Assembly (NCBI GenBank): GCA_947359465.1
Contig: OX375880.1
Location: 27,180,548 to 27,244,547 of the forward strand
Reading direction: 5' to 3'
Length of the DNA stretch: 64,000 nucleotides
DNA from: Metellina segmentata
Taxonomy: Eukaryota > Arthropoda > Arachnida > Araneae > Tetragnathidae
The notes beneath the pieces are model-generated. The model saw nothing but the letters and a program-made list of their open reading frames with translations, did no database searches and was not told the DNA's origin. Below are positions 1-10,697 of this stretch, one piece after another (positions within the stretch are counted from its first letter, which is position 1; each line of letters begins with the position of its first letter). The position numbers and the translations under genes are program-made.

Positions 1-259
1 TCCTACTCCAACTTAGACGATTTCATTCAACAAGAACGGTAACGCAAATGCTGTGAAGGGGATCTAAGAGACCACGCGGGAAATGCAAATAGTGTAAAAC
101 ACGAAATAGTTGGGGCAGCCAAACCAGTCTTGGAATGTGGTTCCTGTTGGACGTAGTAGGAAGGTACTGAATAGGACAGGGACCAATATTCACTTTGAGG
201 TGGAAACGACCTGTCAAAAATGACTCGGGGTCTGTGAGACCCATGACAGCAGTTAAAGG
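1..259. mobile_element. Possible right end of a piggyBac-like element
   Basis: The stretch ends in a short hairpin (GGGTCTGTGAGACCC, about 226-240), then AGCAGTTAAAGG and a TTAA at 260-263. Read on the minus strand this gives TTAA, a CC-rich start and a terminal hairpin, which is the layout of many piggyBac-like termini. The other end lies outside the window, and no transposase motif is visible in the 85-codon minus-strand frame here. This rests on one terminus only. Confidence 0.35.
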
Positions 260-263
260 TTAA

Positions 264-715
264 TCTGATGGTGGTATTGATCAATCAACTGTCATATATC
301 GATTCCAAATTTATTCATTGGACTTTTTACTGGCGAAGTGTTGAAATCGTATTCGAAAAACAAGCCAAGCCAAGTCAGTTTCAGGATACATACAAGAAAC
401 GTGTATCAAAATTACATAGAAACATGGTAAAATAACAGTTTTAGTTCTTGAATTCGACGCATTTTAGCATTTAATTTGAATTTTTAGAAATAAAATAAAA
501 TTGCTCCTTTAGGTAGATTTTAAGAGCACACTTTTTGATTTGATCTATAGTTTAGAAGTTTAGTTTAACGAAACGATTTAGAACTTATAGGGACTTTACA
601 GAAGTGTAAAGAAAATTACGTCGATATGTAAAAGTTTTCTGACATGAACGGGATGAGTAGATGCTAATTTTAAGAAATTTCAACAATTCATATCTCGATG
701 GGGTTGGGGAGGGGG
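264..715. other. AT-rich stretch, nothing recognised
   Basis: I see no coding frame, repeat or RNA feature here. It is probably neurexin intron. Confidence 0.5.
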
Positions 716-885
716 AGCGTCATATTTGGTCAAGCTGGGCCAAACAGCCTCAAATAAATGGTCATACACCCAAGGAAAGTTTTTACTAACCCAGAAGAGA
801 GAAATGTCCATGAAGGAATCGAACCTGTGTCGCCTGTAAATCAGCAGATTGCTTGCACAGTGCGATGCACGTCAGAAAGAACCTC
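716..885 (-). mobile_element. SINE-B copy (tRNA-derived), partial
   Basis: It shares with 11856-12056, 28785-28975 and 48395-48585 the block order: AAGCTGGGCCAAAC-type tail, a stretch ending in GTTTTTACTAACCCAGAA, then GAATCGAACCTGTG (reverse of a B box) and a degraded tRNA head. The element reads on the minus strand. Confidence 0.55.
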
Positions 886-916
886 TTTATAATGGGGTGA
901 TTCAAGATTCAAGATT

Positions 917-945
917 AGAGAGAGAGAGAGAGAGAGAGAGGAGAG
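917..945. repeat. (AG)n microsatellite
   Basis: About fourteen AG dinucleotides with one slip. Confidence 0.95.
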
Positions 946-970
946 TGAAGCTGCGCCGGCTACCGCTCGG

Positions 971-1012
971 CGGTGTGTAAAAGTGTTTTTTTTTTTAAAT
1001 TTTTACACACCG
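971..1012. repeat. Perfect 12-bp inverted repeat
   Basis: CGGTGTGTAAAA at 971-982 is repeated inverted at 1001-1012 around an 18-base T-rich spacer. It lies upstream of the piggyBac transposase. It may be part of a small element or a hairpin; no function is evident. Confidence 0.7.
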
Positions 1013-1094
1013 TAATTAAACATGTTTTGATTTGTATATTTTATTTATTTTTATGAAACTATTCTTCAAATCATTGCGTATTCAATCAAATATT

Positions 1095-1180
1095 TATCCT
1101 TTAGAGTACGGGTGGCCGATATTTCGGCCACACTATTTTTTTCCAAAAAGACGGGACTGGCCTATATTTCGGCCACTCAT
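1095..1180. repeat. Palindromic repeats, candidate left end of the piggyBac element
   Basis: GTGGCCGA (1112-1119) and TCGGCCAC (1124-1131) form a perfect stem around TATT. A degraded second copy sits at about 1155-1176. The first palindrome begins 11 bases after TTTAGAGTACG, which resembles a mutated TTAA followed by a terminal repeat. Subterminal palindromes of this kind occur in some piggyBac ends. I did not find a matching right end after 3412, so the assignment is tentative. Confidence 0.4.
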
Positions 1181-1518
1181 TTCCCACCCCTCGTTCGGCG
1201 CGTATCTTTTTCAGGGATCTCTGGGGGTCGCCGCAGGAGGTTCAGCAGTGTAAAGTAATCAATCGCCATGTGGTCCGAGAGAGGGGATTATTTTCCCTAC
1301 ATTTCCCGAACACATTAAGGGGCTTCGCCGCGTGCGCTTGGCAAACAAGTTCCTAGGAATCCCTACTTCTTCCTTCCTTTTGCAGGTGTTTCCACTGAAA
1401 CTGTACGACTCCTCATTTCAAGCTATTTGACTTGGGTTCTGTTCTTTTACTCTTCTACGTGCTCATAGATCTGCTTAAAAATATTATTATTTTTTATTCG
1501 ATTGATCATAAATTTATA

Positions 1519-3201
1519 ATGACAAAGCGTAGTAGAGGGCTCACCCCAGCTGAAATAGAAAAGCTTATGGCAGAATTGGATGATGAAACTTACGACGACA
1601 ATGACTCAGATTGCGAAACTGACGAAGGAAAAGAAGTTGGAAATAATGATGATGATGACGGGGAAGATGTTTATGAACCTGCTGGTGAGAAAGATTTTGA
1701 AAATTTGAAGTGGAAAACAGCTTTATCTTCTCAAAACCCTGTCATTTTAAAATTTTCGGGCTCACGTCGAATTTTAGGCGCAGCTTTACAAGCTAAAAGT
1801 GAGTTGGATTTTTTTTCATGCGTGTTTCCAGTTTCTTTGATGGAAAAAGTTGCATTGGAAACAAACAGGTATGCATCTCAACTGCTAGATAACACCTCAG
1901 ATGGAAAACCCAGTCATTCTGCAGTATGGGTAGAGACCGATGCAGCAGAAATACAAAAGTTTTTAGGTTTGACTTTGCTGATGGGCCATATCGACAAAGA
2001 TACGCTGAAGGACTATTGGACGACAGAGGAGATGTTAGAAACACCATATTTTGGTCGAACAATGCCCCGAGACAGATATCTTCTACTCTTAAAATTTCTT
2101 CATTTCTCTGACAACGAAAATCCTCCCGACAAAACTGATTCAAACTATGATCGTTTGTGGAAGGTCAGAGACATTTTTGACACCCTGAATCAAACTTTTA
2201 AGGATGTTTATGAGCCATCGGAGGAAATTCCTGTGGATGAGGTGATTGTTTCCTTCAAGGGAAGAGTGATTTTTAGGCAATACATCCCTAAAAAGCACAA
2301 AAGATTCGGCATTAAAGTTTATAAACTTGCTGACAATTCAGGCTATACTTATAACATGAGAGTTTATTTAGGGAAAGACTCTACTAATAAATTAAATAAT
2401 GAATCATCGGCACACTCAACTGTTACACATTTAGTCGAATGTGTAAAAGGTAAAGGCCATAAGCTGTATATGGACAACTTTTTTTCTTCTCCGAAACTGT
2501 ATTTGGAGTTGTTTGAAAATTATGAAATAAACAGTTGTGGTACTGTTCGTGCCAATCGTAAAGGGTATCCCCGAGATTTGAAGACCCATCGCATGAAACG
2601 AGGGGATGTTAATGTTCAATTTGCAGCTGGTATGACGGCCTTATGTTGGAAAGACAAGAGAGAGGTGTATATGCTTTCAAACATGCATAGCCCACATAAT
2701 ATATTTACCAAAGATGACAATAAGCCCCTAATGATTGCAAGTTACAACGCCCACATGGGGTATGTGGATTTGAGCGATCGCATGGCCAACTCGTACACCT
2801 TTGGTAGAAAAACGCTGAAATGGACAAAAAAAATTTTCTTCCATTTGTTAGATTTAGCCATTTTAAATGCTTTTTTACTTTTTAAGATAAAAAATGCCAA
2901 TATCTGTCATAAAAACTTACGATTAAATTTAATACAGCAAATGATAGCATTTTCAAATAATGCACAGCTCACTTCATCCAGAAATCCACTTCTACAGCTT
3001 ACTTCAAGTCCCAAATTGAGCAAACGATTTTCTATTGCAACTGACTCCCAAACCAGCAATCACTGGCCGGTTTCGGAGAAAGTTCAAAGGCGATGCGTTG
3101 CTTGCCGAAGAAATGGGTTACGCAAAAGAACGTCGGTATCATGCAAAGAATGCAATGTCGGTCTTTGTATCAATTGCTTTGAAACTTATCACAAAAGCTA
3201 A
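1519..3201 (+). CDS. piggyBac-type transposase, apparently intact (560 aa)
   Basis: This is a DDE_Tnp_1_7 transposase of the piggyBac/PGBD type, which cuts and pastes DNA at TTAA sites. The frame is open further upstream, but the first ATG is at 1519 (MTKRSRGL), so I start there. An acidic N-terminal region (about residues 15-60) precedes the catalytic domain. The three expected aspartates are in their usual settings: D240 in VDEVIVSFKGR, D319 in LYMDNFFSS and D417 in GYVDLSDRM. Their spacing (79 and 98) is close to that of insect piggyBac. The C-terminus (about 524-560) carries a cysteine cluster (CVAC, CKEC, LCINCF, then YH), the usual DNA-binding zinc finger. There is no internal stop or frameshift, which is unusual in this window. 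It lies antisense in the presumed neurexin intron. It could be a young autonomous element or a domesticated PGBD gene; clear flanking terminal repeats were not found. Confidence 0.9.
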   Translation: MTKRSRGLTPAEIEKLMAELDDETYDDNDSDCETDEGKEVGNNDDDDGEDVYEPAGEKDFENLKWKTALSSQNPVILKFSGSRRILGAALQAKSELDFFSCVFPVSLMEKVALETNRYASQLLDNTSDGKPSHSAVWVETDAAEIQKFLGLTLLMGHIDKDTLKDYWTTEEMLETPYFGRTMPRDRYLLLLKFLHFSDNENPPDKTDSNYDRLWKVRDIFDTLNQTFKDVYEPSEEIPVDEVIVSFKGRVIFRQYIPKKHKRFGIKVYKLADNSGYTYNMRVYLGKDSTNKLNNESSAHSTVTHLVECVKGKGHKLYMDNFFSSPKLYLELFENYEINSCGTVRANRKGYPRDLKTHRMKRGDVNVQFAAGMTALCWKDKREVYMLSNMHSPHNIFTKDDNKPLMIASYNAHMGYVDLSDRMANSYTFGRKTLKWTKKIFFHLLDLAILNAFLLFKIKNANICHKNLRLNLIQQMIAFSNNAQLTSSRNPLLQLTSSPKLSKRFSIATDSQTSNHWPVSEKVQRRCVACRRNGLRKRTSVSCKECNVGLCINCFETYHKS

Positions 3202-3252
3202 TTTTTAGTCATCCAAGTCATGATTTTTCTGTCATAAGCTTTTCTAACAAAC

Positions 3253-3412
3253 GGCTTTTTTCAAAGCCAAAAAAAACCGGCTTTTCTCAAAGCCAAAAAC
3301 CCCCACCCCAAAAAAACGGCTTTTCTCAAAGCCAAAAAACCTTTCCCAAAAAACGGCTTTTCTCAAAGCCAACACTTATTTGAAATTAATACTACGGGCT
3401 TTTTTCAAAGCC
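3253..3412 (+). promoter_or_regulatory. Five tandem histone-type 3' stem-loops after the piggyBac frame
   Basis: Five 16-base hairpins lie at 3253-3268, 3279-3294, 3318-3333, 3355-3370 and 3397-3412. Each has a 6-bp stem GGCTTT/AAAGCC and a 4-base loop, TTTC in the first and last and TCTC in the middle three. All fit the metazoan histone mRNA stem-loop pattern GGYYYTTHTHARRRCC, and most are preceded by AAAC or AACG as in real histone tails. Known role of such a stem-loop: binding SLBP and directing cleavage without polyadenylation. Whether these act that way is inference. They begin 51 bases after the transposase stop codon. The alternative is that they are structural subterminal repeats of the transposon. 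Confidence 0.6.
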
Positions 3413-3470
3413 AACCATTTTATCTGGAGGATCAGTATCTCGAGGGTTGTCGAGAGAACTGACGGGAGGA

Positions 3471-3732
3471 GTTAATTTCAATTACCGTAGTACTAGAGCG
3501 ACACTTCGTGCTATTGACCACGGCCCGGGATCTTTCCCTCAAGAAAGATCCGAGAACAATTGTTACCATGTAATTTTGAACAAATGTCAGATGCCGAGGG
3601 CACACCTCAGCTGGCATCTCATTCTTCACACCACGCCAACGTGAGGACATTTGAAACACGACGGATTTAACATGCACCGGCCCTCTCTACACGACGGATC
3701 TTCGGTAGACAGGTGCCGGAGTCGCAACCTCA
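3471..3732 (-). mobile_element. SINE-A copy, diverged
   Basis: The order GTACTAGAGCGACAC, CCCGGGATCTTTCC, AATTTTGAAC, CAGCTGGCATCTC and ACGCCAACGTGAGGAC matches the other SINE-A copies read in reverse. The tRNA-like head is lost or unrecognisable. Confidence 0.65.
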
Positions 3733-3887
3733 AAAAGCCGCAAGCATATTTCCATTGGCAAGGATCTAACTCATGCATTCACTCAGTACACTTGACAAAC
3801 CTTCTAGTTGCTAAGCCGACACTCTGCAAACCAGGCCACCGCGGCCTCGAGAAAACTGAGGGAATGAATGAGTTTGATCCTCGTCTG

Positions 3888-4147
3888 TTGTAGGTCTGTG
3901 AGGTTGCGACTCCGAAGTCTGTCGACCAAAGATCCATCCTATAGAGAGGACTGGTCCACGTTAAATCCGGTTTGGCTAAAATATCCTCACGTTGGTGTAC
4001 CTTGGAATTATGGAGAGTGGGATGTCAGCTCAAGTATGACCTCATCATATGATCGCATTTCAAAACATGTCTGATGACAGTTCTTGACTCTATTTTGTGG
4101 GAATGATCTTGGTGTGTATTTCTAGTACGTCGTTTATTGAAATTCTT
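3888..4147 (+). mobile_element. SINE-A copy, diverged, inverted relative to its neighbour
   Basis: TCCTCACGTTGGTG, GGAGAGTGGGATG and TCTAGTACGTCGTTTA are SINE-A blocks in forward order. With 3471-3732 it forms a spaced inverted pair. GGTTGCGACTCCG near its start is the reverse of the 3732 end of the partner. Confidence 0.6.
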
Positions 4148-5249
4148 TCATTCCTGTCGTGTAAAGCAGACCGGTGTGTGTTAAATCAGTCGTGACTCAA
4201 TTGTACTCACGTTGATGAAGTGTGCAAGTTTAGAGAGTCGTTAGTCAACTCACGTGTGACCCAGTCAACAAACCATGATTCAATATGACATGATATTTAT
4301 TATAAAAAGGAGCATTCTAGAGGAGCCGATCCGGGACAGTCGTCAATAGCCTTATGTGTAGCTTTAGCATGACGTTAATTGGAATTATATCCTTCGGTTC
4401 TTAGTATTTACTTCAATTTTCTCAGATACTTTTATTTTAAAATTTTATTTTTCATCAATATAGTTAATTATTGTATTAGTTTTCAAGAATACGTCATCTT
4501 TGTTAACCTATATATATTATAAAATTTGCTAAATCTGTATAGCAGGAAGATATAATGACAAGTAGGTCGTTTACGTAGAGGGGATGAAATATTAACAAAA
4601 ATGTAGCACCTATGATGGCAACTTTGTCAGTTCTGCCAGGGGTTCAGTACCACCTCGATTTTTGCAGTAATCGTAATGTAACCAAATTTGCTGGCTTGTA
4701 AATTTTTTTAAGTAACAATATAAGATGCTTATATATGTTGTAACGTATCTGAGAAGTACGATGTCGGTTGAAAAAGAGAAGGCAAGAAAGTTGCATTTTT
4801 CTAATCTATTTAATATTCTTACCGACATTATCAGTAAAGGAAACAATCTTTTAGGTAACTTTTGTACATAGTACTGCATTTTATATAAAATTTATAAAAA
4901 TTAGAAACTAACTTTTCTTTCAATTTAATGTTTCATTTTTTTTTCTTCACTATTATATCCACTATTTTATTATTTACTTCAAACACACACAAGTTATTGT
5001 GTAGCACATAGATAATACGAACGTTTATGGGTAGAACGTTGAGATCAAATCGGGTTTACATACAGCATGGTTAAAGATGTATTTGGGATAGTACTGTAAA
5101 ATGTGAGATTCCAGGTAATTAAAGGGGCCCCCACTTCATTTATCTACCCCGGGCCCACGAAAACAAACTAGCTATGCCCCTGGAGTTGTTCCCATTTTTC
5201 CTCCATTAGCAAAAAAACAGTTATTTCTAAATAATTTGTTGACTAATTT
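4148..5249. other. AT-rich stretch, nothing recognised
   Basis: I see no convincing gene. The one 89-codon minus-strand frame at 4610-4879 has no recognisable motif and ordinary AT-rich composition. Confidence 0.5.
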
Positions 5250-6031
5250 CCCGGCGTTAGTCGCGCCACTTTTTGTAACGTGAGTAGTCGCGCCGGTCTT
5301 TTCAACCGAACAATTTTTATAACAGATAGAAACTGTTTCTGGAATAACCAAACACTTTTATGGATACATATCAATAAAAAGTATTTAAAAAGTTATTTTT
5401 AAACATAAATCGCGATGACAATCAAGTGGCAAATGCATAAATTCTAGAAATTAATTTAAAAGTATGAGAAGATAACGTAAACAAATAAACATATTTTTAT
5501 GTAAAATTAAACAATTAAAATTTTTTTAATAATTAGTAATGAATTTTATATAATAACAAATATTTAATTATGATTAAGAAAAAAATGAATTTATATTTGT
5601 GAATTTGTAAATATTTTTTACTCTATTTCCAATTCTGCTCTGTCAATTTGAGAACACTCAGTACAAACTGTTTGTGCATGTGTTCCCTGCAAATATATTT
5701 GCAACAATCGCGACATGTTTGCTGCATTTTTTTATTTCTTGTGTTGCGAGCCAGCCAGCATCAAAAAAACGTGGAGAAATGAATATGCACTCTCCTTCCT
5801 ATTTGGACTAACGTCAGTAGGCGCGCCGCGGTCAGTTTGACCGAACTTCCCTTTCGGATACCATAACTTCCAGGAATTTCACAAGAAAGTGACCAAACAG
5901 GGGGAAGTGCTAGAGGACACTTTGAAGGTCAGCTACACAATGTCATTCCTCTTTATTTAAAAATTACGGGAAGATACAACAGAAAGAGCATGCACTTGCG
6001 GGGAAATGACCAATGCGCGACTAACCGCGGG
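5250..6031. mobile_element. Deleted piggyBac-like element
   Basis: The left end starts CCCGGCGTTAGTCGCGCCAC. The right end read in reverse starts CCCGCGGTTAGTCGCGCATT, followed outside by a TTAA at 6032-6035. The left TTAA is degraded. A second internal copy of the CGCGCC motif lies near each end. A remnant of a transposase tail is inside. It belongs to a different family from the intact transposase at 1519 and from the MITE at 15151. Confidence 0.65.
5618..5795 (-). pseudogene. Remnant of a piggyBac transposase C-terminal zinc finger
   Basis: The minus strand encodes MQQTCRDCCKYICREH and, after one frameshift, VCTECSQIDRAELEIE and a stop. The order CxxC, YICxEH, VCxxC is that of the cysteine-rich tail of piggyBac transposases. 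The catalytic domain is absent. It sits inside the element at 5250-6031, as expected of an internally deleted copy. Confidence 0.6.
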
Positions 6032-6035
6032 TTAA

Positions 6036-7327
6036 AACTATTCAGTAGCCTCAGCTGTAAAGCAGTCTCTTGATCCATTAGGCTTCGAGTTCACTTTCCA
6101 AAATTCTAAGTATTCATTCTCCAAATTCCAATTGACAGGATGTGCCCTCCCTGGGACAATGAAATCATCAACCTTGCTGAGGGGCGTAAAAAACCGGTAG
6201 CGTGTTGGAAAGCTCTTGAGAAAGATAACATTGGCAGTATTAACCCTCTACATACGGAAGGTCGAAATATCGTTTTCGCACTTGGTTACGGGAAGACGGC
6301 CGACGTAGTGCCTTCCCCCAGGAGGCGTGGAGAGTGAGCCAATTCTTATCACCTAGTGTAGGGGATCTCTTTTGTTGGGTCGGGGTATGCCTGTAAGGCG
6401 CAATTATTTCCCGGAGTCACTGAAAAGGCGGCAACAACTAAGACATGGTCACTTGAACTCAAAGGATTCTGGAGTTGTCCTCGGCGTCGTTTATACCGTG
6501 GGAAATCTTTATAAGAGTTGCAGAAAGTGATAATTTTTCTTTGATCATTCCTCTCTTGTACCTTCAAGCACTGATCCTTTGTATGAAAAAGCGACTCAAA
6601 AATAAAGATTGCTTATCCATAGCTGCATTCAGCACTTGACTACTCCCTGACTTCAGGTGGTGCTGCTTCAATACAGATATCGAGAGAAAATATTCGAATA
6701 ACAAGAGGGAGAGTATTTTTGAGCCCATCCACCACTCCACATAGACATAAAAGAAGAAAATTAGATGGTAGGAAAAGATCTTGTGTCAAATGCCTTGAAT
6801 GAATCGGATAGTAGAGTTCGTGGTAGTGTGGAATGTGCAATATGCTTTTGCAAGACCTGCTTCCAAGAATCATAAATATATCCCACCCTCCTTCCCTGTC
6901 CAATGCAGAATTGAATTAAAGGAAATAAAAAAAATGCCTCTTAGGGAAACCGCCTAGCGAATTGCAAAAGGTGAAATTCATCAATAAACCATCCACTTGG
7001 TTGTTGAGGAAATCGGTTTGATACACTTTTTTCCAATATAAATATAGCATAATGATTAAACAAAATTTGTCAAACAAAATCATAGATGATGAAATAAATT
7101 TTTAAATGTAATATTAATTGTTTTATATATCTTTGAAATGTGTACATTGATACAACGCTATATTATTGGTACATCATGATACTAGTACAAGTTCAAAATA
7201 CACGCAAGTATTTCTAGAAAAGCATTTTTCGTAATACATTCATCATTAATTAAATATCCTCAAATAAAATAGCGCTGAGCGAATATTATTTTATAATGTG
7301 CATTATTAAGATGATAATCCATTGAAA
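6036..7327. other. No recognised feature
   Basis: Several short open frames are present at 6140-6900, none with a recognisable motif. No splice-flanked neurexin-like segment was found. Confidence 0.45.
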
Positions 7328-7637
7328 TTAAGGTGTTAGCCTCTAGATCGGAAGATTCCTGGTTCGAATCCGGGTTCGGGCATAGATGTTTGTAAGGGTA
7401 TAGTGGAGAGACGGATGGTGCACCTAAAATCTGTCATGACCGAAAGTCCTGACGTTGGGTTGGTGTGGAAGTTTGGAGAGTGGGGTGCCAGCTCAGGTGT
7501 TGCCTCGTCATCTGACCGTGGTTCATAATTACGTGGTGTCCTCGGATCTTTCCCCTGGGTGATTGATCTTGGACCATCGTCAATAACCCGTTGTGTTGCT
7601 CTAGTACGACGTTAATTAAAAATTACCAATTACCATT
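7328..7637 (+). mobile_element. SINE-A copy, nearly full length
   Basis: It carries the tRNA-like head with B box GGTTCGAATCC at about 7361. The body follows (GTTTGTAAGGGTATAG, ACGTTGGGTTGGTG, GGAGAGTGGGGTGCC, CGTCATCTGACCGTGG), then the TCTAGTACGACGTTAATT tail and two ATTACC units. The first bases of the head (A-box side) are missing. Confidence 0.8.
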
Positions 7638-8590
7638 GAAATTATTGACTACATATTCATTAAACATTCTGGCTGTATAGAATTTATCTAACTCTATGAA
7701 AAACTCAAGCTTTATATCAGGTTGCATAAATCATGCTACCTCTGTGACCCTTACCTCTTCCATCAACTCTCTGAGCTACGGCAAGGCGCAAATATTCTAT
7801 TTTCCCAAGTTGTTAACGGAAATAAAATTCTAATTACTTCATTCTTAAGAACAAAGAATATTATGATGCATTGGAAATTCCCCATTTTATCAGTAATTTT
7901 TTTAATGATCACAAAAATTATGAAAATGATAGGAAATAAAAAATCTTTTTGAGATTCGTTCGTACCAAATGAGCTCAATGAGAAAATTATTAGAAAAATA
8001 GAATTTAATTGAAAATACCGCACTAATTTTATGGAGTTTTTCTAGTTGAAACCTTATACGTAAAATACTTATGGATTTTAAGAGTACAATCATAATTTTT
8101 AACAAACTTAGAAAGCTTCCAATTTTATTTGCACTTTAAAAAAATAATAATAAAAGCTCATACAAATTTTTTAGATTTACAACTCTTAAGAGCGGGTAAA
8201 GTTAATAATAATAATTTTAATTACATTTCTATATGTTTACGACCTTTTAAAAATTCCACTTGTTCATTGTAAATTATATATTTCAAATTATATTCATTAC
8301 TTGAGATACTTGCATTGTTAACTATTTTTGGCTATTGACAATTTTTCTGGAGGTTGTGTTGATGCCATACATAAAATAAGTTTTTTTTTATGATTTTCGT
8401 TTATTTACTTAACGTTTACGGTGCAGTTCTTCACGACATTCACTATTTCATTGTTGGGCAAAAACCATTGCTTTCTAAACTTGTAAGAATACCATGATTT
8501 AAAAAAAATTTGCATGAACAAATTTTGATAGTTAATAAGACAAATTACAGAGTATATTTCTTTCGTAGATTCTTTAATATTCTTTCGTAA
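7638..8590. other. AT-rich stretch, nothing recognised
   Basis: Short AT-rich open frames only; no motif and no repeat shared with the rest of the window was seen. Confidence 0.5.
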
Positions 8591-8953
8591 ATGCGCGCGG
8601 GAAATTGCCTTTCACGAATCGTAATAGCTCGAGGTAAAGCGGTCCTGCGGTATCCCTCTGTCATCGGTGAAGTGGTTATTTACGAGGAGGTCTCTTTGTT
8701 GCTTAGAAAAAGGGGGAAGGAAACTGTAATGGATTTCGGCCGTCTGCTCAGTAACGAAAGGACAAGGAAATCTCGGCCGTTTGGGCCGGCTACCGTAACC
8801 AGAGGGTTAAAGGGAAATTTCTCAGAAGGACTGGGGAATTTGGAAGAGGTGTCCCTTTCAACTCTCCATGTAGGGACACACGAACGGACCGCCCGTGGTA
8901 CCAATCACCCCAGGGGACCTGGCCGTAGTAAAGATAAGGTCAGATGCGCGTAA
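8591..8953 (+). other. Unrecognised 120-codon open frame in a GC-richer island
   Basis: The frame starts ATGCGCGCGGG and encodes a basic, arginine- and glycine-rich peptide. I recognise no domain in it. The island is clearly less AT-rich than either flank, which suggests an inserted sequence or an old repeat rather than intron background. No splice sites or promoter are evident. A chance frame is the default explanation. Confidence 0.15.
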
Positions 8954-10544
8954 AAAAGAGGGAGAGCTACTCTTCCATTTCTCCCGTCTTGAAGCGAAAT
9001 CTGGTTGAAACCTCCCCGTCTCGAAAAGGTTAAGTAAAGCTGGTCGAAATATACATACACCGCTACAAAATTATCCATATCTAGTGATATTTTGCAGGAA
9101 ATAGACATATCATTAAAATATAACTCCTAAATAATATTTCTTCAATAGGTAATATACCGGAACACATTAATGCAAACCAAAATAAAATTCCAATCCATGA
9201 AAAAATTCAAAATTCTGAAAAAAAAAAAACCACGTACGTATCTATTCAAACGTGTTGAATTTCTACTTCCTGAATATATTGTGAAATAGAATAATGCGAC
9301 AAAAGACTTTCAACGATATTGACTAAGACAATTATGATTTATTAACAAAAAGAACACACATTTATAATACTTGGGAATCCTCAAATATGTCCGCAACATC
9401 TCGTAGTCAACTTAAATACCCAAACACGGAATTCTAAATCAAATTAAAAAAGTAAACATTAATTCTGACGTGGCCAGATACCAGGTAGCAAAATTACGTT
9501 TAAATTACTTTTACATCAAAGGAAGAAATAAAAAGTCAGTTCAAACATAAATATTACAATTTAATTCCTTATTTCGCATAGAAATTGACCTCGGCTATTT
9601 GAAAACAACAAGAATTCAAAATAGCTGGGATATTTTTTTTACGTTGATTGTTGCCATTCGACGATACACAAATAACGTCGATTTCGGGTCCACGTGCGTT
9701 AGTGTTATATATTTATATATAGATGAGTTGTTCCTCTTTTCGTATCCATTTAGAATTTAGTAATATCTTCATGTGAAATAAACCGAAAGATAAATGTTAA
9801 ACACCTTCAAAAAAGTACTGCTCGTAGAACAAAGATAACCTATGTACAGTAAGAAAAAGTTTTGTTGAATTATCTCTAACTGCAAATCCTAAGCTAGAGT
9901 TGATTAAAGCAGGCTAATGACCACATGCCTTGCAAAGACAAATAGACTCAAACATTATATACAGACAATACAAATAAATTCCATTTAGATGCTCTGGATG
10001 CTTCTAAGCATTATTAGGTTCACTTGAAAAAGGAAAATTGGCATATATCCAGGTACAAAACGCAAGATCAGTAAGGTTATGTCTTTGATTTTACACAAGG
10101 AAGAAACCGAGCTTTGTCTAGACGTGAAAATGCTGGCTTTTCAGAAACCCTTAAAGGACAATGAACTTGATGCTGAAAACGTTGGTCATTCTGACTGGAT
10201 TTTCATCAGGACGAAGAACAGTTACTGTCGGATGAGTTCAATACCTTAATTCAACGGATACTATTTCAGGAATGAGGTGTTTATGCCATATAAGCAATTT
10301 TCATGTATTAAAAAGGTAAAAATAAAATAATTTTCCACTTTGCACCAAGAGCCCGGGAGTAGAAAGTACTTAAAACTGCGACTTACGTCGCAGAAGATTT
10401 TTTCCTTAATTTTATACAAATCTTGACCGTTTTTTCAATTATAAGTTACGATGTTCTACAGTGCAAAGCGCGCTCCTTTCCACATCTTTTTTTCTTCTCT
10501 AACTACGGAACAACCTTCCTACACCGCCACAAATTACCACAAAC

Positions 10545-10548
<4 letters not shown>
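8954..10548. other. No recognised feature
   Basis: AT-rich non-coding sequence with no repeat shared elsewhere that I could detect. Confidence 0.5.

Positions 10549-10594
<46 letters not shown>
10549..10594. repeat. (TA)n microsatellite
   Basis: About 23 TA units in a row. Confidence 0.97.
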
Positions 10595-10595
<1 letters not shown>

Positions 10596-10697
10596 CACAT
10601 TTTCTATACCAATGCCAAAATATCTAACTTCAAATGTTATCGACAGAATAGTAAATTCTAAAAGTATGCATTGGTTTTAAATAAAGTAAGTTAAATT

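Noticed and set aside
6140..6903. Short frames around 6140-6900 as further neurexin exons
   Set aside because: None shows LNS or EGF motifs, and none has matching splice sites with the needed phase 1.
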